Assembly (NCBI GenBank): GCA_050292235.1
Contig: JBNKLG010000047.1
Span: forward strand, 1 to 20,416
Source: JBNKLG01 sp050292235
GTDB taxonomy: Bacteria > Pseudomonadota > Gammaproteobacteria > Chromatiales > Chromatiaceae
Direction: 5' to 3'
Length of the DNA: 20,416 nt
Position 1 is the first letter of the stretch. Every line of letters starts with the position of its first letter. The notes beneath the pieces are model-generated. The model made no database searches. It was not told the origin of the DNA and saw only the letters and a program-made list of their open reading frames with translations. The position numbers and the translations under genes are program-made. Of the stretch, positions 7,134 to 13,898 are shown in pieces.

Positions 7134-9649
7134 TGACCACATCCATAGGAGAGGCAGATCATCCAAGGCAAATTTTGGTTGTCGATGACCAGCCAGAAAG
7201 TTTGCAGTTAATCAGCAGTTTGCTGCGTCAGGCAAATTTTTCTGTGCGTGTGGTTTCGACGGGGGAGCAGGTGTTGCGTTCAGTGCTCCTAAAAAAACCA
7301 GATATGATTTTAATGGATGTCCGTATGCCAAAAATGAATGGCATTGAGACCTGTTTGGCGCTTAAGGAAAATAAGTCAACGGCAGATATCCCGGTTCTTT
7401 TTCTCAGTGCTCTACATAGTACTGAGGATAAAATGGCAGGGTTCTCAGCAGGTGGTCTTGATTATATTACCAAACCGTTTTCTGTAGAAGAACTGCTTAC
7501 CCGTATCAATACTCATTTTCGTCTGCATGAATTACAGCAGGGACTGGAAAAACAAGTATTGGATCGTACGCATCAATTGCAATTGCTTAATGCACAAATG
7601 CAGGATCTTTATGATCACGCGCCCTGCGGCTATCATTCGATTACTCCGGAAGGTCTGGTTGTACGGATGAATCAGACGGCTTTGGATATGCTTGGGTATG
7701 ATAAGAGTGAGGTGGTTGGCAGGATGAATATTGCTGATCTTCTTAGTGATAGAGGGAGGGAGATTTTTAGGCGTAAATTTCCCGATTTTTTACAGCATGG
7801 AGAGGTGAATGATGTCGAAGTAGAGATGGCTCGTAGAGATGGATCATGCTTATGGGTTAGCTTGAATGCGACTGCCGTTAGAGACAGTAGTGGTAAGATA
7901 CTGCATAGCCGCACGATCTATACCGATATTACTGTTGAGAAAGCACAAAGAGAACAGTTGGAATATCTTGCTCATTATGATTCACTGACTGCGCTTCCGA
8001 ATCGTGTGTTGCTCACAGATCGCCTTCATCAGGCGATGATTCATACTCTGCGGAAACAACAGCAAATGGTGTTGGTCTTTCTGGACTTGGATGGATTCAA
8101 GGAGATCAATGACCAATATGGTCATGATATTGGTGACCAACTGCTTGTGAAGCTTGCTGGACGGATGAAACACGCAGTTCGGGAAGGGGATACAGTGGCA
8201 CGGGTTGGCGGTGATGAATTTGTCGCTGTGCTGATTGATGTGGCTTCTCAGAACGCATCCATTCCTTTGATTGAACGTTTGCTTGATGCAGCAACACAGA
8301 CAGTTGATATTGATGGCATTGAGCTTGTGGTAACGGCAAGCCTGGGTGTGAGCTTTTATCCACAGTCTGAAGATGTTGAGCCCGGTCAGTTGTTACGGCA
8401 GGCTGATCAGGCCATGTATCAAGTCAAGCTGACGGGAAAGAACAGGTATCAGATTTTTGATGCTAGAAAAGATATTGATCTGCGGGATTATCATGGCAAG
8501 TTGCAGAGTATTCGTCAGGCTTTGAACAATCAGGAGTTTATCCTTCATTATCAACCCAAGGTGAATATGGGTACTGGTGATGTTATCGGGGTGGAGGCGT
8601 TGATTCGTTGGCAACACCCACAGTTGGGTTTACAATTGCCCGCAAGATTCTTACCTTTCATTGATAACAACAGTTTGACTGTAGAGATTGGTGATTGGGT
8701 ATTGGATACCGCCCTGAAACAGTTGGTGAGTTGGCGGCATGAAGGGATAGATGTTTCGGTTAGCGTGAATGTGAGTGCGTTGCAACTCCAGCAAGAAGAT
8801 TTTGTAGAAAAATTGATTAAGAAACTTGATGATTTTCCACAGTTGGATCGAAACCATCTTGAACTGGAAATTCTCGAATCGAGTGCGCTGAATGATATCC
8901 CTCGTGTCTCTAACATTATTCGTCAGTGCCAGAAATATGGAGTCCATTTCGCTATCGATGATTTTGGAACAGGTTATTCTTCATTGACCTATCTCAAACA
9001 GTTACCGGTACAGACGCTGAAGATCGATTATTCCTTTGTTAAGGATATGCTGGATGACCCTGAAGATCTTGCTATTTTGGAAGGTATTCTCAATCTGTCC
9101 ATGGCATTTCATCGTGATGTGATTGCTGAAGGGGTAGAAACTCTGGAACATGGCAAGATTTTGATGCAACTTGGCTGCAAACTGGGGCAGGGTTTTGGCA
9201 TTGCACGGCCTATGTCTGCTCAAGCCTTTAGCGAATGGATGAGAAGCTGGGCGCCATTCGATGAGTGGCGAGATATTCGCAAGATCAGTCGTGATGATTT
9301 TTCTCTTCTGATTGCCCGTACTGAACACCATGCCTGGGTCAGGGAGATCAGTGATTTTGTGATAGAGAAGAGAAAATCTCCGCCTCCCCTTCAGGAGCAG
9401 GCGTGTCACTTCAGTCACTGGCTAACCTCCGACGGGGTAGAGCGATATGGTGCGGCCAGATCCTTTCAGAATCTTATCCCCATTCACAGCGAGATCCATG
9501 CACTTGCTCAAAAAATATGTCAGCTGAAAGTTCAGCATCGACAGAAGAGGGCACTGGAAGAGCTACAGCAACTTTTTCGCAAAAGAGATGAAATGATTAC
9601 GATGCTCGAACAGTTGCTTGCGGAGAGGCGGTTACAAATCGTTCATTGA
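7133..9649 (+). CDS. Response regulator REC-PAS-GGDEF-EAL with C-terminal CZB-like zinc domain
   Basis: This 838-aa protein begins at a GTG overlapping the kinase stop; no other in-frame start preserves the first receiver strand (ILVVDDQ). Domains: REC (about 12-130; D18, D19, phospho-acceptor D62, K114), a helical linker, PAS (about 155-270), GGDEF, EAL and a C-terminal helical domain (about 725-838). The cyclase motifs FLDLDGFK, GHDIGD and GGDEF and the RxxD inhibitory site are intact. So are the phosphodiesterase motifs EALIRW, NVS, LELEILES, DDFGTGYSSL, KID and AEGVE, so both activities are plausible. The tail shows HxxW (H732, W735), C758-H-F-S-H-W763 and HxxxH (H785, H789). That matches the chemoreceptor zinc-binding (CZB) pattern, with Ser in place of the usual Gly after C-x-F. 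Phosphorylation by the upstream kinase plus zinc or oxidant input through CZB would set c-di-GMP output; this is inference. Confidence 0.92.
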   Translation: MTTSIGEADHPRQILVVDDQPESLQLISSLLRQANFSVRVVSTGEQVLRSVLLKKPDMILMDVRMPKMNGIETCLALKENKSTADIPVLFLSALHSTEDKMAGFSAGGLDYITKPFSVEELLTRINTHFRLHELQQGLEKQVLDRTHQLQLLNAQMQDLYDHAPCGYHSITPEGLVVRMNQTALDMLGYDKSEVVGRMNIADLLSDRGREIFRRKFPDFLQHGEVNDVEVEMARRDGSCLWVSLNATAVRDSSGKILHSRTIYTDITVEKAQREQLEYLAHYDSLTALPNRVLLTDRLHQAMIHTLRKQQQMVLVFLDLDGFKEINDQYGHDIGDQLLVKLAGRMKHAVREGDTVARVGGDEFVAVLIDVASQNASIPLIERLLDAATQTVDIDGIELVVTASLGVSFYPQSEDVEPGQLLRQADQAMYQVKLTGKNRYQIFDARKDIDLRDYHGKLQSIRQALNNQEFILHYQPKVNMGTGDVIGVEALIRWQHPQLGLQLPARFLPFIDNNSLTVEIGDWVLDTALKQLVSWRHEGIDVSVSVNVSALQLQQEDFVEKLIKKLDDFPQLDRNHLELEILESSALNDIPRVSNIIRQCQKYGVHFAIDDFGTGYSSLTYLKQLPVQTLKIDYSFVKDMLDDPEDLAILEGILNLSMAFHRDVIAEGVETLEHGKILMQLGCKLGQGFGIARPMSAQAFSEWMRSWAPFDEWRDIRKISRDDFSLLIARTEHHAWVREISDFVIEKRKSPPPLQEQACHFSHWLTSDGVERYGAARSFQNLIPIHSEIHALAQKICQLKVQHRQKRALEELQQLFRKRDEMITMLEQLLAERRLQIVH

Positions 9650-9792
9650 GCAGGGCTCCCTTTATTGTTCTTTTGTTGGTCGACCTGGGTTTCAGGCTTT
9701 GTCATGGGGGTTGATCTCACCTCAATGTGCTCTCCTGTTGTTTTGAAGCGAGAGGCATAAAATCCAGTTTGTTTAGTAGGTTAGGGTGTTGC

Positions 9793-11010
9793 ATGAGCGA
9801 TATTTTGCTGTTGAATATTAGTGGTAGGGATCATGCTGGTATTACGGCTGCTTTTACCGATATGCTGAGTCAACACAGTGTACATATTTTGGATATCGGG
9901 CAGTCGGTCATTCTGGATCAGCTCAATCTCAGTATGTTGTTAGAGATTCCCGAAGACCACGCTTCTGGGAGCTTGATGAAGGAGGCGCTTTTTTTGGGGC
10001 ATCAGCATGGCCTTAAGGTCGATTTCTCTCCCATCCTGGCAGAAAATTATGAACATTGGGTTTTGGAACAGGGCCATCCTCGCTACATCCTGACGCTCTT
10101 GGGCCGCAAATTGACGGCAGAAAATATCGCACACATTGCCCGTGTCGTGACTCAGCATGGCCTGAATATCGATAACATTACCCGGTTGTCGGGTCGTTTT
10201 TCCCTAAGCGATGCGAATCGACATCGCCGGGCCTGTGTGGAGTTTGCCATCAAAGGGCAAGTTGTTGATGTGGAGATCCTGCGACGGGATCTCTTGGCGA
10301 TCACTCAGAGTGCTGAGGTGGATGTGGCCTTCCAGGCTGATGATCTCTATCGTCGTAATCGGCGCCTGATTGTCTTTGATATGGATTCAACCCTGATTCA
10401 GTGCGAGGTGATTGATGAGTTAGCCAAGGCTTCCGGCGTCGGGGATCAGGTGGCTGCTATTACCGAGGCGGCCATGCGGGGAAAGATACCCTTTAATGAG
10501 AGTTTTGAGCGCCGCTTAGCCACCCTTCAAGGACTGGATGAGTCAGTTCTGGCGCAAATTGCGGCGGATTTGCCCATCACCGAAGGGGCGGAGCGTTTGA
10601 TTAGCCATCTCAAAAAACTGGGTTACAAAATTGGCATCCTCTCTGGTGGTTTTACCTATTTTGCCAACCATCTGAAAGCTCAACTCGATCTGGACTGCGT
10701 ATCCGCCAATGAGTTGGATATTGAGAATGGCAAACTGACGGGCAGGGTTTGTGGCGAAATCGTCAACGGAGAGAAAAAGGCAGAGCTTTTACAGGCCATG
10801 GCGCAACAGCTGGGCATCCCTATGCAGCAAACCATAGCGGTGGGGGATGGCGCCAATGATTTGCCTATGTTATCTATCGCCGGATTGGGGATCGCCTTTC
10901 ATGCCAAACCCTTCGTGCGGCAAAATGCGCGCCACGCCATCTCTACCCTGGGGCTGGACAGTATTCTCTATTTGCTGGGTGTCAGTGACCGGGAGTTGAA
11001 TGAGGTTTGA
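9793..11010 (+). CDS. serB: Phosphoserine phosphatase SerB
   Basis: SerB catalyses the last step of serine biosynthesis, phosphoserine to serine. This is the long form (405 aa): two N-terminal ACT-like regions (LLLNISGRDHAGITAAF and LTLLGRKLTAENIAHIARVV) precede the HAD phosphatase domain. In the HAD domain the motifs are VFDMDST (nucleophile D196, acid/base D198), ILSGGF, a Lys in GEKKAELL, and GDGANDLPML. The ATG at 9793 is chosen because it begins the first ACT strand directly and has TAGGG six bases upstream; an upstream in-frame ATG at 9727 would add 22 residues unlike the family. The gene is followed convergently, after seven bases, by a small minus-strand gene. It is probably a single-gene transcript. 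Confidence 0.96.
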   Translation: MSDILLLNISGRDHAGITAAFTDMLSQHSVHILDIGQSVILDQLNLSMLLEIPEDHASGSLMKEALFLGHQHGLKVDFSPILAENYEHWVLEQGHPRYILTLLGRKLTAENIAHIARVVTQHGLNIDNITRLSGRFSLSDANRHRRACVEFAIKGQVVDVEILRRDLLAITQSAEVDVAFQADDLYRRNRRLIVFDMDSTLIQCEVIDELAKASGVGDQVAAITEAAMRGKIPFNESFERRLATLQGLDESVLAQIAADLPITEGAERLISHLKKLGYKIGILSGGFTYFANHLKAQLDLDCVSANELDIENGKLTGRVCGEIVNGEKKAELLQAMAQQLGIPMQQTIAVGDGANDLPMLSIAGLGIAFHAKPFVRQNARHAISTLGLDSILYLLGVSDRELNEV

Positions 11011-11017
11011 GTCAGTC

Positions 11018-11248
11018 TCAGCCCTCATCGATGTAGCGTTCTTCCCGGGGGATGGAAAGCAGCTTTTCTGCCTCGGCGGGGTTCTTGGCGAAAATGATGC
11101 GCACCTGGGCTTGGGGATTGGCCTGTTCAGCCTTCTGGAGGCTAGCGCGCTGCTCACGGACTTCGGTTCGGGCGCTTTTGTAGTCGGTGTGATGGCTGAG
11201 TTGTTCGAGCTGTTTGGGGCCGTTGATGCGGTAGATATAGTAGGGCAT
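11018..11248 (-). CDS. Small conserved-looking protein of unknown function
   Basis: This encodes a 76-aa protein beginning MPYYIYRINGPKQLEQLS, with a short beta-type start and a helical, charged middle rich in Lys, Arg, Gln and Ala. It ends in a segment (IIFAKNPAEAEKLLS) followed by an acidic tail. No signal peptide, membrane segment or cysteine is visible. The start is set by AGGAA (plus-strand 11254-11258) five bases before the ATG; an earlier in-frame ATG at 11293 would read through the hairpin region and lacks such a site. The compact MPYYIYRI start and good ribosome site argue that it is a real gene. The name and role are not recognised. It is co-directional with the small gene at 11350-11565 and convergent with serB. 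Confidence 0.7.
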   Translation of the reverse strand: MPYYIYRINGPKQLEQLSHHTDYKSARTEVREQRASLQKAEQANPQAQVRIIFAKNPAEAEKLLSIPREERYIDEG

Positions 11249-11265
11249 GAGGGTTCCTGCGGTCA

Positions 11266-11302
11266 GACTAGGGGAGGGGTTATTGCATCCCAACCCCTAG
11301 TC
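11266..11302 (-). promoter_or_regulatory. Mutually exclusive hairpins in the leader of the small gene at 11018-11248
   Basis: A perfect nine-base inverted repeat (GACTAGGGG at 11266-11274 and CCCCTAGTC at 11294-11302) encloses a second arm. AGGGGTT at 11275-11281 pairs perfectly with AACCCCT at 11292-11298. Because both use 11294-11298, the two hairpins cannot form together. In the minus-strand transcript they lie after the stop of the gene at 11350 and shortly before the AGGAA ribosome site of the downstream gene, whose own AACCC could also pair with the GGGTT arm. No U-run follows, so a simple terminator is less likely than a processing or translation-control element. Confidence 0.45.
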
Positions 11303-11349
11303 GAAATCAACCTCAAAACCTGTAAACGTGCTGGTTTTGCCCCAATGCT

Positions 11350-11565
11350 TTATGCGGCAAAGTTGGGGGAGCGCAGTTCTTTCAGCGCAGCACGCTTCTC
11401 AATCAGCAATTTTTCATAGGTGGTGACCATGGCGCGCTCATAGGCACAATCGCCATTAAAGCCCATCTCTTCGATGCGGCCTTCCAAATAGGCGATGTCT
11501 TGCCCCAGAGAGTGTTCACTGAACTTGGGGCTGATGATGGATTGTTGGCGCTTAAGGGTTTTCAT
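11350..11565 (-). CDS. Small coiled-coil-like hypothetical protein
   Basis: This encodes a 71-aa, mostly helical protein starting MKTLKRQQSIISPKFSEHSLG, with a heptad-like central part (IAYLEGRIEEMGF ... YERAMVTTYEKLLIEKRAALKEL). It has no signal peptide or membrane segment and a single Cys. The start at 11565 has GAGG (plus-strand 11571-11574) five bases upstream; an in-frame ATG at 11592 would add nine residues but lacks a ribosome site. The family is not recognised. Together with the gene at 11018-11248 it probably forms a two-gene minus-strand unit. Its promoter would lie in the 74 bases shared with the divergent Memo-family gene. Confidence 0.65.
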   Translation of the reverse strand: MKTLKRQQSIISPKFSEHSLGQDIAYLEGRIEEMGFNGDCAYERAMVTTYEKLLIEKRAALKELRSPNFAA

Positions 11566-11606
11566 GTGGACCTCATACTTTGCTTCTATCATTCAGTTAA
11601 GATGGC

Positions 11607-11636
11607 TTGGCAACACTACCGCCTTCCTGTTAAAAA
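11607..11636 (+). promoter_or_regulatory. Candidate sigma70-type promoter for the Memo/AMMECR1 pair
   Basis: TTGGCA (11607-11612, five of six to the -35 consensus) is followed after 18 bases by TAAAAA (11631-11636, four of six to the -10). If it is used, transcription would begin near 11643, after the first in-frame ATG at 11640. That would favour the second ATG at 11658 as the real start of the downstream gene. The -10 is poor, so the call is tentative. Confidence 0.3.
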
Positions 11637-11639
11637 ATA

Positions 11640-12485
11640 ATGACGGTGGCGTGGAAAATGATTAATTCTTCAACTGATTACCCTCCATGGTCTGCGGTTA
11701 AACCGGCTGCGGTTGCCGGGTTGTTTTATCCTTCACAAGCCGCTGTGTTAAAGGCTGAGGTAGATGCCCTATTGTCGGAAGAAGCGCTTCCGCCTCATCC
11801 CTGGCTACAGGCACTGGTTGTGCCCCATGCGGGTTTTCCCTACTCTGGTCCCATTGCTGCCAGCGCTTATCATCAATTAATAGCATTAGATAGGAAGATT
11901 TGTCGAATAGTTCTTCTTGGACCCACGCATCACGTAGGTTTTTCTGGTATCGGCCTGCATAGTGCTGAGCGATTTGCCACACCTTTGGGTGAGATGGCTT
12001 TGGATCGCACATTTTTAGATCAATTGAGCGTTTTTCCTTTTGTGCACCAGATAGACCAGGCCTATGCCCAGGAACACTGTTTGGAGGTGCAGTTGCCTTT
12101 CTTACAGCGAATCTTCAAGGAGAAGGCGGTCTCTTTGGTGCCACTTTTGGTGGGGCAGGCCAGATATGAGGACGTGACCGATCTGTTACGCATGGTAGTG
12201 GAGGATGAAGCCAGTTTGATCCTGGTGACCAGCGATCTCAGTCACTATCTGCCATACGCCGAAGCACAGGCACAGGATCGCATCACGACGGCAGCCATTC
12301 AGGCTCTGGCACCGGAAAGATTGGGACGGGATAGCGCCTGCGGTCGCATACCGTTGGCTGGTTTGTTGCTACTGGCCAAAGAGCGAGGCTGGTGGGTCAA
12401 GGTGTTGGATCAGCGAAATTCCGGCGATACGGCAGGAAGCCGTGATCGGGTGGTGGGGTACGGAGCCTATGCCTTTTACGCCTGA
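11640..12485 (+). CDS. Memo-family protein (AmmeMemoRadiSam system protein B)
   Basis: The family is related to human MEMO1 and to class III extradiol-dioxygenase folds; its bacterial reaction is not established. Numbered from the ATG at 11640 (281 aa), the conserved metal-site residues are visible: H63 in VPHAGFPYSG, H97-H98 in LGPTHHVG, and C234 in DSACGR, equivalent to the human iron-binding His49, His81 and Cys244. H146 and E149 (EHCLE) and H202 (TSDLSHY) are also kept. Two starts are possible: 11640 and 11658 (MINSS), neither with a strong ribosome site. The gene overlaps the AMMECR1-family gene downstream by 17 bases, so the two products are probably made together. The radical SAM protein usually found with this pair is not present in this window. 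Confidence 0.92.
   Translation: MTVAWKMINSSTDYPPWSAVKPAAVAGLFYPSQAAVLKAEVDALLSEEALPPHPWLQALVVPHAGFPYSGPIAASAYHQLIALDRKICRIVLLGPTHHVGFSGIGLHSAERFATPLGEMALDRTFLDQLSVFPFVHQIDQAYAQEHCLEVQLPFLQRIFKEKAVSLVPLLVGQARYEDVTDLLRMVVEDEASLILVTSDLSHYLPYAEAQAQDRITTAAIQALAPERLGRDSACGRIPLAGLLLLAKERGWWVKVLDQRNSGDTAGSRDRVVGYGAYAFYA
12462..12465 (+). promoter_or_regulatory. Shine-Dalgarno GGAG inside the Memo gene that sets the AMMECR1 start
   Basis: GGAG lies four bases before an ATG at 12469 (17 bases before the end of the Memo-family gene). It supports that ATG over the earlier in-frame one at 12442. Confidence 0.55.
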
Positions 12486-13044
12486 ACATCAGAGGGTATT
12501 GCTGGTTTTGGCAGCGGCCTCCATTCGTGAAGGTCTGGCGCGCCATCGTCCCTGTCGTCCAAATCCCGATGCTTTTCCATCGCCGCTGTTGACCCATCTG
12601 GCCTCCTTTGTCACCCTGGAAAACCGGGGGCAGTTGCGGGGGTGTATCGGCCATCTGACAGCCAGCCAGTCTTTGGTTAGGGATGTGGCAGAGAATGCTT
12701 ATGCAGCGGCCTTTCGGGATCCCCGTTTCCCCCCCCTGCAACAGGAGGAGTATGCCGGTCTGGACCTGCATATTTCGGTGCTGAGCGTGCCTGAGCCTCT
12801 GTGCTTCGAGAGCGAGGCGGACTTGATTGCCCAGATCCGTCCCGTTGAGGACGGGTTGATACTGGAAGAGGGACATCACCAGGGTACCTTCTTGCCTTCG
12901 GTCTGGGCTCAGCTGCCGAGGGTGGAGGATTTCTGGCAACATCTGAAACGCAAGGCGGGTTTGCCGATGGGTTATTGGTCGAAGAGTTTGCGCGTATTCC
13001 GCTACACCACAGAGTCCTTTGGCGGCCCGATCTCAGCGGGTTAA
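12469..13044 (+). CDS. AMMECR1-domain protein (AmmeMemoRadiSam system protein A)
   Basis: This encodes a 191-aa protein made almost entirely of one AMMECR1 domain. The hallmark LRGCIG is present with C59, followed by a helix (SLVRDVAENAYAAAFRDPRFPPL), the strand LDLHISVLS, a basic-hydrophobic end (GTFLPSVWAQLP) and FWQHLKRKAGLP. The biochemical role of the family is unknown; the conserved Cys suggests a catalytic or binding site, which is inference. Translation is coupled to the Memo-family gene by a 17-base overlap, a common arrangement for these two families. Its 3' end overlaps the 3' end of the minus-strand pentapeptide gene by 12 bases. Confidence 0.93.
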   Translation: MPFTPEHQRVLLVLAAASIREGLARHRPCRPNPDAFPSPLLTHLASFVTLENRGQLRGCIGHLTASQSLVRDVAENAYAAAFRDPRFPPLQQEEYAGLDLHISVLSVPEPLCFESEADLIAQIRPVEDGLILEEGHHQGTFLPSVWAQLPRVEDFWQHLKRKAGLPMGYWSKSLRVFRYTTESFGGPISAG

Positions 13045-13782
13045 GGGTAAACACTGGCCCACCGAACCCCGGGCGCAACGGCGCTGGTCGATCCAGATGG
13101 CGTCGTCCAATAATGTCTTATCCAATTTGGCCCCTCCCAGGTTGGCCTGGCTGAGATCGGCGTAGCGCAGATTGGCCTGGGTCAGGTCGCTGTAGCTGAG
13201 ATCGGCACCTTTGAGGGTGGCGCCCTTTAGATTGGCGGATGTCAGCTGGCTGTGGCTGAGATCGGCGTCGGAGAGACGGGCGTAAGAGAGTTGTGCCCGG
13301 TCTAACTGGGCGCCACTGAGTTGAGCCTGATCCAGGTTGGCATTGGAGGCGGTCAGGTTGCGGAGATCCGCCTGGCTGGCAGAGAGGTGGCTCAGTTGGC
13401 AACTGTTCCAGTTGACGCCTGGGGCGGGGGCGGCATGGCAGTTTGGCAGGCTGCTTTCTGTAGGCTGATCCAGCAGAAAAGATGCGGCGGTGATGGCCAG
13501 GATCAACGAAAGGGCGGTGAGCAATGGCCGTAGCGGAAAGGGTGAGTGACCTTCGCAGCCCATTTCCTGATCACCCTGGCGCAAAGAGGGTGGCAACAGC
13601 TCCGCCACCTCGCTGAGAGGTTGCCAGTGGTTTTTGTCTTTGCTGACCTCGTCATTGAGCTGTAGGCGCTGGGCTGCGATGAACCGCCGGATCTTGAGGC
13701 TGTTGAAAGGCCCGGCAATTTTTCCTTCGCGCCGGATGAACCAGCGTTTGGCGGTGGTGGCGGGATGGTTGTCTGCTGCCAT
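13033..13782 (-). CDS. Membrane-anchored GYF-like/pentapeptide-repeat protein
   Basis: This reads as a 249-aa protein from the ATG at 13782. Residues 14-62 (RWFIRREGKIAGPF ... HWQPLSEV) look like a GYF_2-type domain (DUF4339). A single hydrophobic segment at about 87-105 would span the membrane. Residues 128-228 are pentapeptide repeats of the A(D/N)LXX type (about 20), forming a right-handed beta-helix. The ending WIDQRRCARGSVGQC resembles a recurring C-terminal signature of such proteins. C115, C128, C236 and C244 flank the helix and could form disulfides, which fits a periplasmic helix and a cytoplasmic GYF-like domain. A GTG at 13869 would give a 278-aa form, but it overlaps the likely rdgC promoter and has its purine-rich site too close. 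No function is known. Confidence 0.85.
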   Translation of the reverse strand: MAADNHPATTAKRWFIRREGKIAGPFNSLKIRRFIAAQRLQLNDEVSKDKNHWQPLSEVAELLPPSLRQGDQEMGCEGHSPFPLRPLLTALSLILAITAASFLLDQPTESSLPNCHAAPAPGVNWNSCQLSHLSASQADLRNLTASNANLDQAQLSGAQLDRAQLSYARLSDADLSHSQLTSANLKGATLKGADLSYSDLTQANLRYADLSQANLGGAKLDKTLLDDAIWIDQRRCARGSVGQCLPLTR

Positions 13783-13857
13783 GGAAGGGTTTGATGGTAA
13801 GGTGCTGATTCCAGTGTAGCCGAAGCCGCTGGATTCGGCACCTCTGGGCTGGGCTAG

Positions 13858-13866
13858 TGGTACACT
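13858..13866 (+). promoter_or_regulatory. Extended -10 promoter candidate for rdgC
   Basis: TG-G-TACACT (TG at 13858-13859, hexamer 13861-13866) resembles an extended -10 element, 32 bases before the rdgC ATG. The -35 region at normal spacing is poor, as is tolerated by extended -10 promoters. Confidence 0.4.
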
Positions 13867-13898
13867 CACCCCTTTTGCAAAGCCGGATTCTCTCCTTC

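Noticed and set aside
3063..9649. Possible recent duplication of the two GGDEF-EAL genes
   Set aside because: The two proteins share family motifs only; their PAS regions, spacer sequences and base composition differ, so a recent local duplication is not supported.
9650..9792. Search for a terminator or small RNA between the c-di-GMP regulator and serB
   Set aside because: Only a four-base AGGG/CCCT match with a two-base gap was seen, which cannot form a stable hairpin; no RNA gene was recognisable.
11000..11419. A 139-residue plus-strand open frame after serB
   Set aside because: It runs antisense through one small minus-strand gene, across the hairpin region and into a second. The minus-strand genes have good ribosome sites and plausible protein starts; this frame has neither.
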